Assembly: GCA_937879855.1 (NCBI GenBank)
Contig: CALFMO010000020.1
Location: 1 to 64,000 of the forward strand
Length of the DNA stretch: 64,000 nucleotides
Direction of reading: 5' to 3'
From: an uncultured Acidobacteriaceae bacterium
GTDB lineage: Bacteria > Acidobacteriota > Terriglobia > Terriglobales > Acidobacteriaceae
A program made the translations under genes and the position numbers. This document shows positions 16,899-24,407 of this stretch, piece by piece. Position 1 is the first letter of the stretch. Every line of letters begins with the position of its first letter. Below the pieces are notes generated by a model. The model saw only the letters and a list, made by a program, of their open reading frames with translations, did not search any database and was not told where the DNA came from.

Positions 16899-18281
16899 AT
16901 GCCCCCGGAGCACGCGCCGCCAGCCATCCACGAAGAAGGCCTTCGCCACCAACTCTCCGCCGGACAGATGGCCATGGTCGCTGTCGGTGGCTCTATCGGC
17001 ACCGGACTTCTTCTCGGCTCCGGCGCAGCCATGGAAGTCGCCGGCCCCGCCGCCATCTTGAGTTTCCTGATTGCTGCCTTCGCCAACTGGACTGTTGCCA
17101 TGGCCCTCGGCGAACTCGCCTGCGCTCATCCCGCCGCCGGAAGTTTCGGCGTCTACGGCGACCTCTACCTCAACTCCTTTTTCGGATTCATCGCACGCGC
17201 CGGATACTGGATCGGTCTCGCCCTCGCCATCGGCGCAGAAATGGTCGCTGCCGCCACCTACATGTCCGCGTGGTTTCCCGGCGTCCGTTCCTGTCTCTGG
17301 ATCGTTGTCTTCGCCGCCCTGCTGCTCGTCATCAACCTGCGCAGCGTCGGCTCCTACGGACGCGTCGAGTTCTGGCTCTCCATGATCAAGCTCGCCACCA
17401 TCATCGTCTTCATCGTGATCGGCGCAGCCTTGCTGCTCAGCGGTCGCGTCGCTCCGCAATACAACGCGCAAGGTGGATTCTTTCCCAAAGGCCTGTGGTC
17501 GCCGCTCGTCGCCATGACTTTCGCCGTCTACAGCTTCGGCGGAGTCGAAATGGTCGCGGTAACCACCGGCGAATCCCGCTCTTCCAAAGAAACTCCGCGC
17601 GCCGTCTGGCTCACCTTCCTGATTCTCACCTTCGTCTACGTCGGCGCCATAATCATCTTGCTTGGCGTCATGCCCTGGAACCATGCCGGCGTCACCGAAA
17701 GCCCCTTTGTCACCACCTTCCGCAGCGTGAAAATTCCCCACGCCTCGGGCGTAATGAACTTCGTCGTGCTCACGGCCGCGCTTTCCGGAGCCAACGCCAC
17801 TCTCTACGTCGCCTCGCGCATGATCTTCTCCCTGGCCCGCACCGGATGGGCTCCTGCCCGCCTCGGCCGGCTCAACCCCGAAGGCTCTCCGCAGTACGCC
17901 GTCCTGCTCTCATCGTTCGGAATTCTCTTCGCCCTTGCGCTGGTCCTCTGGGCCCCCGCAAACGCCTTCCGCTACATCATCGGAGCCGCCTTCACCGGAA
18001 TGATTCTTTCCTGGCTGGTTTCTCTAGCCGCCCACATCAGCTTCCGCAACCGCCGGACTCCCCAGGAACTGGCCGCACTCCCTCTCCGCTCACCGCTAGG
18101 AAAATGGGGATCAATGGCAGGCTTTCTGTTAGTGGCGATAGCCCTGATCCAAACCTGGCTCTATCCCCTCATGAATCTATGGAGCGGCCTAGCCTGCTTC
18201 GCTGTATTAGTAGCGTCCTACGCCATCGCCAAAAGAAAACAGACCCACGTAGCGACAGCCGCCTCGGCTGTCCGGTTTTGA
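16899..18281 (+). CDS. APC-superfamily amino acid permease
   Basis: A 460-residue integral membrane protein with about 12 hydrophobic segments. The family signature in TM1 is VAVGGSIGTGLLLGSG. Others are AAFANWTVAMALGELACAHP, the TM6 region FAVYSFGGVEMVAVTTGE and AALSGANATLYVASRMIFSLA. Permeases of this amino acid transporter family bring amino acids in by proton symport; the substrate cannot be told. The last residues (HVATAASAVRF) are translated from the palindromic repeat at 18254-18272, which has replaced the natural C-terminus. Confidence 0.92.
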   Translation: MPPEHAPPAIHEEGLRHQLSAGQMAMVAVGGSIGTGLLLGSGAAMEVAGPAAILSFLIAAFANWTVAMALGELACAHPAAGSFGVYGDLYLNSFFGFIARAGYWIGLALAIGAEMVAAATYMSAWFPGVRSCLWIVVFAALLLVINLRSVGSYGRVEFWLSMIKLATIIVFIVIGAALLLSGRVAPQYNAQGGFFPKGLWSPLVAMTFAVYSFGGVEMVAVTTGESRSSKETPRAVWLTFLILTFVYVGAIIILLGVMPWNHAGVTESPFVTTFRSVKIPHASGVMNFVVLTAALSGANATLYVASRMIFSLARTGWAPARLGRLNPEGSPQYAVLLSSFGILFALALVLWAPANAFRYIIGAAFTGMILSWLVSLAAHISFRNRRTPQELAALPLRSPLGKWGSMAGFLLVAIALIQTWLYPLMNLWSGLACFAVLVASYAIAKRKQTHVATAASAVRF

Positions 18282-18332
18282 AGACTCATGTGGGACAGCC
18301 GCCCTCGGCTGTCCCGCCGGGCAAAGCCCGGC
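18246..18332. repeat. Cluster of three hairpins, ACAGCCGCCTCGGCTGT family
   Basis: GACAGCCG-CCT-CGGCTGTC (18254-18272) overlaps the end of the permease gene. GGGACAGCCG-CCCT-CGGCTGTCCC follows at 18292-18315, then GCCGGGC-AAA-GCCCGGC. Related copies are at 22766-22784, 27404-27422, 45115-45135 and 46695-46760. Confidence 0.85.
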
Positions 18333-18359
18333 AGCCCATTAAGGCTGAATCACCCGACC

Positions 18360-20015
18360 TCACGGCCGACACTGCATCGGCTCCTCCCCCAGATGAGCCA
18401 ACAACTGCTTCCCCTTCAAATAATCCGGATTGAACTCCAACACCCGCTGCACATACGACCGCGCAACATCCCTTTGCCCCGCCACACAAAACACAATCGC
18501 CAAATCCATTCCCACCGCACTGCGATAAGGCGCTCTCCTGAACACTCGCTCCCACAACTCCGCCGCCCCGCGCAAATTCCCCGCCCGAGTCTCCAAGATC
18601 CCCAACTCCACAGCCGCGTCATTATTCAGCGGATCCAATTTCAACGCCCGCTCATAAAGTTCGCGCGCGGATTTTTCATCTCCATGCTTCTGCTCCACAA
18701 AACCCAAACCCGCCAACAGCGCCGGATCATCCGGACGCTCCGCCAGCGCCTTCCGCAGATACTGCTCCGCCCGCTGCTCGCCCCCTTCTACATTCCGCTG
18801 CGCCAGCGCCTGCCACGCCAGCGCAAAGTCCCGCGTGTTCGCCACCCCGGCATCACTCACGGGAAACGAAACCAAAGGTGCCCCCGGCGTTCCTCGCACT
18901 TGCAAACGGGGCAGCGGCGGATTACTCGGATAGCGCCGGATTCGATGATCGGCCTGCTCGGTATGCGCTGCATCCTTGCTCGTTAACGCCGGCATGTGGC
19001 ATTTCGTGCAGTCCCGCTTCTCCGGATGATGTGTCGCCGCAAACGCCTCCCCATGGCAGCTCAAACACTTCGCGCGGTAATACGCTGCCTTCTCTGCCGC
19101 CACCGGTTCCATGTGGGGATCGTGGCAACTGCCGCACCACATCTTCTCACCCGACTTCCGCTTGCATTCGCTCAAAGACAAAGCTTCGAACTGGCTGAGC
19201 GTTTCGGGCTTCTGCGGATCATTCCCGCTGAGCACGAAATAATGTATGTAATCCGAAAGCCGCTCCCCCGGCTGAAACTCGTACAGCTTCTTCCCCGGTT
19301 GTTGCACTGCGACGGCTCCCTGAAAATGACACTCCATGCAAATTCCGTCTCGCCGTTCTGCCGGCAACTTCGCCGGATTGACAATCGACGAACCCCCACC
19401 CGCGCCCTCGATGTGCTCCTCGCCCGCACCATGACACCGTTGGCAAGTGATCCCGCCGTGCTGAAACGGAGCCCCCGCATACTTGTTATCCGTGCCAGGA
19501 CTCGGCGGCTGCAGCCCGCTGCCGTGACAGTTCACACAATCCACCAATGCCGGCAGGTTCAGCGGAATTTCCCTCGCCTCCGCGTAGGCCGCAGTAATTC
19601 CCCATTCCTGCTTCTGCGGATACCAGTTGATGGGAGATACAAACAGAAATCCCTGCACTGAAAACAAATAGCTCCGCTCTTTTCTTCCCGCCCCGACGAA
19701 ATACTGAAGCTCGCGCTCGCCGCGAAATTTTTCGCTCGCGCGTTCGTAACTCATGCGTACCTGCTGGCCTTGCTTGAATATGCGGTACCGCGCACCTGAA
19801 GTCTTCTGACTGAACTCCCCCGCGACGACTGCATCACCCGCTAACCCGCTGGCTTGCGCCATCTCCGTTTTCCCGTACGACTTATAAATTTCCGAGTGGC
19901 ACCCCGAGCAAGCCGCACTCCCCGTCTCCGTGTTCCCGCTCGGAGTCTGCGAAGAAACTCCAAGGACGAGGAAACCGATGAATACCAGCCCAGCCAATAT
20001 CCTCCCAGTCCGCAC
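18360..20015 (-). CDS. Heptaheme c-type cytochrome with C-terminal TPR domain
   Basis: A 551-residue exported protein; signal peptide about residues 1-22 (ILAGLVFIGFLVLGVSS). Seven CxxCH motifs are visible: CSGCH, CVNCH, CQRCH, CMECH, CGSCH, CLSCH and CTKCH, all before about residue 345. The C-terminal part is TPR-like (ALAERPDDPALLAGLGFVEQ, ERALKLDPLNNDAAVELGIL). A multiheme cytochrome with protein-binding repeats suggests periplasmic electron transfer within a complex; partners and redox substrate are unknown. The start codon is GTG at 20015. The Shine-Dalgarno is weak. Confidence 0.88.
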   Translation of the reverse strand: MRTGRILAGLVFIGFLVLGVSSQTPSGNTETGSAACSGCHSEIYKSYGKTEMAQASGLAGDAVVAGEFSQKTSGARYRIFKQGQQVRMSYERASEKFRGERELQYFVGAGRKERSYLFSVQGFLFVSPINWYPQKQEWGITAAYAEAREIPLNLPALVDCVNCHGSGLQPPSPGTDNKYAGAPFQHGGITCQRCHGAGEEHIEGAGGGSSIVNPAKLPAERRDGICMECHFQGAVAVQQPGKKLYEFQPGERLSDYIHYFVLSGNDPQKPETLSQFEALSLSECKRKSGEKMWCGSCHDPHMEPVAAEKAAYYRAKCLSCHGEAFAATHHPEKRDCTKCHMPALTSKDAAHTEQADHRIRRYPSNPPLPRLQVRGTPGAPLVSFPVSDAGVANTRDFALAWQALAQRNVEGGEQRAEQYLRKALAERPDDPALLAGLGFVEQKHGDEKSARELYERALKLDPLNNDAAVELGILETRAGNLRGAAELWERVFRRAPYRSAVGMDLAIVFCVAGQRDVARSYVQRVLEFNPDYLKGKQLLAHLGEEPMQCRP

Positions 20016-20042
20016 GATGAGATTTTATTCGAAGCAAGGGTG

Positions 20043-20078
20043 CCCCACCCTTCCCGCTTCTTTTGCGGGAGGGTGGGG
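20043..20078. repeat. CCCCACCC...GGGTGGGG hairpin repeat, copy 1
   Basis: The stem CCCCACCCTTCCCGC pairs with GCGGGAGGGTGGGG around a TTCTTTT loop, followed by ATTTTGAC. A second copy at 34501-34537 has a different inner stem that still pairs. The following 20080-20155 is a low-complexity run of GTTTGA and GATTTCT units. Confidence 0.85.
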
Positions 20079-20276
20079 ATTTTGACGTTTGAAGTTTGAA
20101 GGTTGAAGTTTGACGTTTGAGTTTTGATTTCTGATTTCTGATTTTTGCCGTTTGCCTTTGACTTGAACTCCGACCAAACCCAACTTTTCCCTACTCCCTC
20201 CGCCAACTTGGAATACAATGTGTTCTCCCCCCGCATCCAGAAATCATTCAACTCAACGACTAGCCGACGGAGGCCC

Positions 20277-21029
20277 ATGTCCACCATCGCAATGCGTCCT
20301 GTGCAGCCCACGAAGCAAATCCCAGTCCTTCCCGGACGCAGTTACGACCACGTCTTTTTCTCTGCCATGGCCTTGCTCTTGCTCGCCACCGTCTTCACGG
20401 GCTTCGCGCGCACCTACTATCTCGCGGGCGTCTTCCGCGCCCCGCTGCCCGGCCTCATCATTCATCTCCATGGAGCCGCATTCTCTGGCTGGATCCTCCT
20501 GCTGCTTGCGCAGACTTCGCTGGTCTCCGCCGGACGCGTCGACATCCATCGCCGTCTGGGTATTGCAGGTTTCTTCTGGGCGTGTCTGATGGTGATTCTC
20601 GGCGTCTTGGCCGCGACAAACTCGCTCAACCGCAACGCCGCTCCTCCGCCCGTCGATGCGAAATTCTTCTACATCATTCCCTTAACCGACATGCTGATCT
20701 TCGCAACCCTCATCTTGTTTGCTTTCCGCAACCGGTCTAATCCTTCGGCCCACAAACGTCTTATCTTTATCGGCACCGTCGCACTGATGATCGCTGCCAT
20801 CGCCCGTTGGCCTATCTGGAGTCACCGGGATCCGCTCACCGCCACGCTCGTTTCCTACGTCTTCCTCTTGATTCTCGTGACCTACGATCTGTGGTCGACG
20901 CGCAAGCTGCATCGAGCCACCATCTGGGCAAGCGCCTTCCTCGTCTTCATCCAACAAATTCGAATCCCCATTGGACACACCGCCGCCTGGCATTCATTCG
21001 CCACCTGGATCCAATCCATCAGCCGATGA
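20277..21029 (+). CDS. Polytopic membrane protein of unknown function
   Basis: From the ATG at 20277 (GGAGG just upstream) the protein has 250 residues and about seven hydrophobic segments, including FFSAMALLLLATVFTGFA, GWILLLLAQTSLVSAG and YVFLLILVTYDLW. Histidines near membrane ends (IIHLHGAAFSGW, DIHRRLG) could bind heme or metal, but that is speculation. An upstream extension to 20145 is open but not protein-like. No family is assigned with confidence. It is divergent from the heptaheme cytochrome gene, and the spacer is dominated by repeats. Confidence 0.7.
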   Translation: MSTIAMRPVQPTKQIPVLPGRSYDHVFFSAMALLLLATVFTGFARTYYLAGVFRAPLPGLIIHLHGAAFSGWILLLLAQTSLVSAGRVDIHRRLGIAGFFWACLMVILGVLAATNSLNRNAAPPPVDAKFFYIIPLTDMLIFATLILFAFRNRSNPSAHKRLIFIGTVALMIAAIARWPIWSHRDPLTATLVSYVFLLILVTYDLWSTRKLHRATIWASAFLVFIQQIRIPIGHTAAWHSFATWIQSISR

Positions 21030-21238
21030 GAGATTCGAATTCCCGGTGGAAATGACGCCACTTGGCGATGAGTTCGGATTTCGTAACAGAATCAGCCAGT
21101 GGAAAAAATCGAGCCGCGTTCATGAAACACTTCCGCCCATAGAGAGCGATGTGACCATGCTGCCCAAGCGGAGGTGAACCACCTTCCAATGAGGTCAATC
21201 GCGAAAGACGCTAGCCGCTCGGCTTAGCGTCCCTCAAC

Positions 21239-21505
21239 ATGCTTGCTCTCGGCGCGACGAAGATCGGCTGGAGGACTTGCCCTTATTGCGGCGACGACGA
21301 AGTTTACCGTTCCCGCAAAGCCCCTCTGACCTGGCTGAATCGCATCTGCGGATTGTTCCTTCTCCAACTTGTCCGATGCCGGCAGTGCGAGCTTCGTCAC
21401 TACCGCCCCATCTTCTTTCCGGTGCCCCAATATCCCCGCCCCATCCTCTCCGAGAAAGGCCCCCAGGCCCATATCGAACGCGAAGAGAAGCGGCGCTCGG
21501 CATAA
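21239..21505 (+). CDS. Small zinc-ribbon protein
   Basis: 88 residues with two CxxC knuckles, TCPYCGDDEVYRSRK and VRCRQCELRHYRP, separated by about 30 residues with a hydrophobic stretch (WLNRICGLFLLQLV). This is the layout of small zinc-ribbon proteins with a membrane-associated hairpin that are common in Acidobacteria. Role unknown. A 10-bp hairpin (GACGCTAGCC...GGCTTAGCGTC, 21207-21231) lies immediately upstream. The start is uncertain because no clear ribosome-binding site is seen. Confidence 0.6.
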   Translation: MLALGATKIGWRTCPYCGDDEVYRSRKAPLTWLNRICGLFLLQLVRCRQCELRHYRPIFFPVPQYPRPILSEKGPQAHIEREEKRRSA

Positions 21506-21705
21506 GCGCGGTCTCCCCACTTCCAGTCCTGCTTGTTCTCAAGGCTCTCGGCGGCTAAAGCTCCGCGCTTCAGATCAATAGCAAATTCCAACCGGAAGAA
21601 CTGGCACTAAGGATCCCGAACAAATTCGAGTGGGAACCACTTTTATCGATGCAAGAGAACGCGCCGGAGAATTCCGCCGCGAAACGCCAGACCGGAGCCC
21701 AGACC

Positions 21706-22014
21706 TCAGCGGCCCTTCAACATCTTTTGGGCGTCACGGGGTGTGATGCCCGCCATCTTCCAGAAGTACCATCCCTCCGATGCTCCCGCCATCTTTCCCA
21801 TCGCGATCAGGCAATCCGCCGGCGGTTTCTGCAGCCCGCGTTCCCATCGCGAAATGACCATCGACGAGCACTTCAGGTGTTTTCCAAAATCGAGCTGGTT
21901 AAGCCCAAGCTTCTCACGCAGCGCTCGAATTCGCCGCGCCCATGCTGGCAAGGGAGCGGCCACGAACTGACGGGGACGGGCCATACCTCCCTGCAGCATA
22001 ACAAATCGCTCCAT
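21706..22014 (-). CDS. XRE-family helix-turn-helix regulator
   Basis: 102 residues. A helix-turn-helix typical of Cro/C1-type regulators spans about residues 27-62: IRALREKLGLNQLDFGKHLK then CSSMVISRWERGLQKPP. The N-terminus (MARPRQF) is basic. It probably binds operator DNA as a dimer; the target is unknown. Possible starts are ATGs at 22014, 21999 and 21984. The upstream region toward 22287 has AT-rich inverted sequence (GTTTACCATTTACGTTAAAC, about 22155-22174), which could be its operator. Confidence 0.8.
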   Translation of the reverse strand: MERFVMLQGGMARPRQFVAAPLPAWARRIRALREKLGLNQLDFGKHLKCSSMVISRWERGLQKPPADCLIAMGKMAGASEGWYFWKMAGITPRDAQKMLKGR

Positions 22015-22286
22015 ACTTTATCCATACGCCAAGACACACCATCGCGTCCGCTCCACAAACGGAGCCGTCGCGACAAATCTTCAGGCAATTTCCTCGACGA
22101 ACCGACCACCCGCCGCAAACGATCGGCGCCACATGGTAATCAGTTCGGGCACAGTTTACCATTTACGTTAAACAAGTCAATCGTCCCCACCTGCCTCTGA
22201 AACGCCCTCCAGTCGGCCCATCTGCAAAACCTCTCGCCGCCGTTTATGATTTGTGTTAAATTCAATCTCCTACCGGAGGCCATCGG

Positions 22287-22454
22287 GTGCAAGCCGGACG
22301 ACGAGATCGCTTGGTAGCTCTGGCGGCGCAGGCCGCGACCGAGAACGATCCAGAGAGATTTCGTGCCCTCCTGCTTAAGCTTCAGCGCCTGCTGAACGAG
22401 AAGGACTTTCCTTCTCAAGGCAACAAAAAACTCGACCGCCGGGCGTCCACTTAA
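22287..22454 (+). CDS. Small acidobacterial-type protein, 55 residues
   Basis: GTG start with a perfectly spaced GGAGG (22275-22279). The product begins VQAGRRDRLVALAAQAATEN and continues DPERFRALLLKLQRLLNEKD. This is an amphipathic helical protein of the kind often found as short open frames in Acidobacteria. It is followed 98 bp later by a second small gene (22553). No function is known. Confidence 0.65.
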   Translation: MQAGRRDRLVALAAQAATENDPERFRALLLKLQRLLNEKDFPSQGNKKLDRRAST

Positions 22455-22552
22455 TGAGAAGTTGCAGGCAAAATCCCCTAGGGAATGTCCCTAGTCCCTA
22501 CCCGGAACACTGTACTGTTCAATTCCCCGATTTCTGCCATTCTTAAGGGGTT

Positions 22553-22747
22553 GTGCCCTCCCCCCTGGAACAACGCGTGAGAGAGTTGTGCGCCCTGATC
22601 TCTGCCACCACCGGCGCTGAACAGGAAGCTGCCCTCACCGAACTCGAACTGGCGCTGCCCGCGCTGATCAGCGAAGTCGGGAATATTTCGAAATTCAATC
22701 TCCTCAACTTCCCTTCCGCCCTCGACAAAAGAAAAAAGGCCATTTAA
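22553..22747 (+). CDS. Small helical protein, 64 residues
   Basis: GTG start preceded by AAGGGG. The sequence begins MPSPLEQRVRELCALISATT and includes ELELALPALISEVGNI, two amphipathic helices. It resembles short acidobacterial proteins starting LEQRVRELCA. It lies on the same strand as the 55-residue gene and close to the divergent XRE regulator, so a shared small regulatory locus is possible. Function unknown. Confidence 0.6.
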   Translation: MPSPLEQRVRELCALISATTGAEQEAALTELELALPALISEVGNISKFNLLNFPSALDKRKKAI

Positions 22748-22765
22748 CGCCTCGACCCATGTAGT

Positions 22766-22784
22766 GACAGCCGCCTCGGCTGTC
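22766..22784. repeat. ACAGCCGCCTCGGCTGT hairpin
   Basis: GACAGCCGCCTCGGCTGTC is identical in its core to the copies at 18254-18272 and 27404-27422. It separates the small gene from the cytochrome operon. Confidence 0.85.
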
Positions 22785-22931
22785 CCGCGAGCGCGAAGCC
22801 AAGCCCGTCCAAGGTGACCCCTGTCACATCCCCCTGTGACCTCAATCATCGTTCCCCACGCCAATCCCAGTTATCCAAGAGCATTGCGTTTTTTCCGCGC
22901 AAGCGCCCTGCCCCAAGGCGCCGAGGACATT

Positions 22932-23423
22932 GTGTTCAAAGACGTCGAACATCTCGTCCGGCTCGCCGCCGTGATGCTGATCGCGCTGGTGGCGTTCGTC
23001 GTCCTGCGCGCCGCCGTCGTCCCTCGCAGTTTTGGCCAGTATGGCCACTACCGCGGCGCCGCTATTGCCGAGGTCGCCGCCCGGCCCATCGCCTTCGCCG
23101 GACACGACACCTGCGAAGCCTGCCACACCGACGTGGTCGATCAGAAAAAACAAGGCCGGCACATCGTCCTCTCCTGCGAGGCCTGCCACGGGGCCCTGGC
23201 CCGCCACGCCGACAATCCTGCCTCGGTGACGCCGCCCAAGCTCGACACAGCCGTCCTCTGCGCCCGCTGCCACGAAGCCAACAGCGCCAAGCCCAAAGCC
23301 TCCCCCCAGGTCGTTACCGCCGACCACTCCGGAGGCCTGGCCTGCGACACCTGCCACCAGCCGCACCGCCCCAAAATCGACACTCAACCCGCAACTAAAC
23401 CGGCGACGGAGGCCAGAAAATAA
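22932..23423 (+). CDS. Membrane-anchored tetraheme cytochrome c
   Basis: 163 residues from the GTG at 22932 (GAGG 5 nt upstream); an earlier GTG at 22836 is possible. An N-terminal anchor (LAAVMLIALVAFVVLRAAVV) precedes four CxxCH motifs: CEACH, CEACH, CARCH and CDTCH, with extra histidines for bis-His ligation. It is first in a four-gene cluster and overlaps the ferredoxin gene by TAATG. By analogy with Qrc- and Nrf-type complexes it would pass electrons between periplasmic carriers and the membrane quinone-reactive subunit. Confidence 0.88.
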   Translation: MFKDVEHLVRLAAVMLIALVAFVVLRAAVVPRSFGQYGHYRGAAIAEVAARPIAFAGHDTCEACHTDVVDQKKQGRHIVLSCEACHGALARHADNPASVTPPKLDTAVLCARCHEANSAKPKASPQVVTADHSGGLACDTCHQPHRPKIDTQPATKPATEARK

Positions 23424-24154
23424 TGGACATCACCCGTCGCCGCCTGCTCATCCTCCTGCCCGCCGCCGCAATCGCCTGGAAATTTGTGCAAGCCGGCACA
23501 CCCGAGTCCTCCCCCAACTACATACTCGCCGAGCACTGGTGGGGCATGCTCATCGACATCCCCAAGTGCATCGGCTGTGGCAGTTGCGTCCGCGCCTGTG
23601 CCGAGGAGAATGACGTCCCCGATGGCTACTACCGCACTTGGATCGAGCGCTACCACGTCGCCGACTGGAAAATTGAGCGCCCCGAAGTCGAATCGCCCAA
23701 CGGCGGCAAGCAGGGATTTCCCCCCAACGAAATCGGCGACGGCAAGAATTTCTTCGTCCCCAAGCTGTGCAACCACTGTGTGGATTCGCCCTGCACCCAG
23801 GTTTGCCCCGTGGGCGCAACTTTTGTCACGCCCGATGGCGTAGTGCTCGTCGACAAAAGTTATTGCTTGGGCTGCCGCTATTGCGTCCAGGCCTGCCCGT
23901 ACGGTTGCCGCTTCATCAATCCCAAAACCAACACCGCGGAGAAATGTACGCTTTGTTATCACCGCATCACCAAGGGCTTGACGACGGCCTGCTGCGAGGT
24001 CTGCCCCACCGGCGCCCGCCAGCTAGCCGACCTGAAGAATCCCAAAGATCCGATTCACGACTTTTTAAAGACTCACACAGTGCAAGTCCTAAAGCCCCAC
24101 ATGGCCACAGGCGCAAAAGTCTTCTACAACGGCATGGACGGTTCAGTGAGATAA
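23423..24154 (+). CDS. Four-cluster [4Fe-4S] ferredoxin subunit (NrfC/PsrB/QrcC-like)
   Basis: 243 residues. The N-terminus MDITRRRLLILLPAAAIAWK looks like a twin-arginine signal. Four cysteine sets for [4Fe-4S] clusters are present: C49-C52-C55-C59, C116-C119-C124-C128, C148-C151-C154-C158, and C175-C178 with C190/191 and C194. This is the standard electron-wire subunit between a quinone-reactive NrfD protein and a periplasmic partner. Its stop codon lies inside the first unit of a tandem array (24139-24270). No molybdopterin catalytic subunit gene is present alongside. Confidence 0.93.
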   Translation: MDITRRRLLILLPAAAIAWKFVQAGTPESSPNYILAEHWWGMLIDIPKCIGCGSCVRACAEENDVPDGYYRTWIERYHVADWKIERPEVESPNGGKQGFPPNEIGDGKNFFVPKLCNHCVDSPCTQVCPVGATFVTPDGVVLVDKSYCLGCRYCVQACPYGCRFINPKTNTAEKCTLCYHRITKGLTTACCEVCPTGARQLADLKNPKDPIHDFLKTHTVQVLKPHMATGAKVFYNGMDGSVR

Positions 24155-24270
24155 GAACGGTTTAGGTGAGATAAGAATGGTTCGGTGAGATAACGACGGT
24201 TCAGTGAGATAAGAACGTTAGGTGAGATAACGACGGGTTAGGTGAGATAAGGGCGGTCCGGTGAGATAGG
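24139..24270. repeat. Tandem array, about 7 units of 18-20 bp, at the ferredoxin 3' end
   Basis: Seven GTGAGATA cores begin at 24146, 24166, 24185, 24204, 24222, 24242 and 24261. The first contains the ferredoxin stop codon (GTG AGA TAA). The array looks like tandem copying of the gene's last codons. The spacing is too variable for CRISPR, and there are no spacers. Confidence 0.9.
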
Positions 24271-24280
24271 TCCACAACCG

Positions 24281-24377
24281 CAGCCGCGAAGCGGCGAAAG
24301 ATTGCAGCCCACGGCGCAAGCCGTGGAGGATAGAAAGGGAAACGAGTAAGCCCCGAAGGGGCGAAAGAAACGCAACC
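24281..24377. repeat. Composite repeat GCGAAGCGGCGAAAG / CCCACGGCGCAAGCCGTGG
   Basis: It contains CAGCCGCGAAGCGGCGAAAG, the hairpin CCACGGC-GCAA-GCCGTGG and GCCCCGAAGGGGC. The same order of elements occurs within the coding sequence of the DUF4015 protein at about 33331-33424. Confidence 0.85.
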
Positions 24378-24407
24378 CCGAGGCACGCTGCGACAGAGGA
24401 GCATCAC

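Noticed and set aside
16647..17741. Long minus-strand frame opposite the amino acid permease
   Set aside because: Antisense of a high-GC gene with clear transporter motifs; the Gly/Asp/Glu-rich reading is a typical shadow.
24139..24270. Possible CRISPR array
   Set aside because: Units are 18-20 bp with no distinct spacers and no cas genes; a simple tandem repeat explains it.
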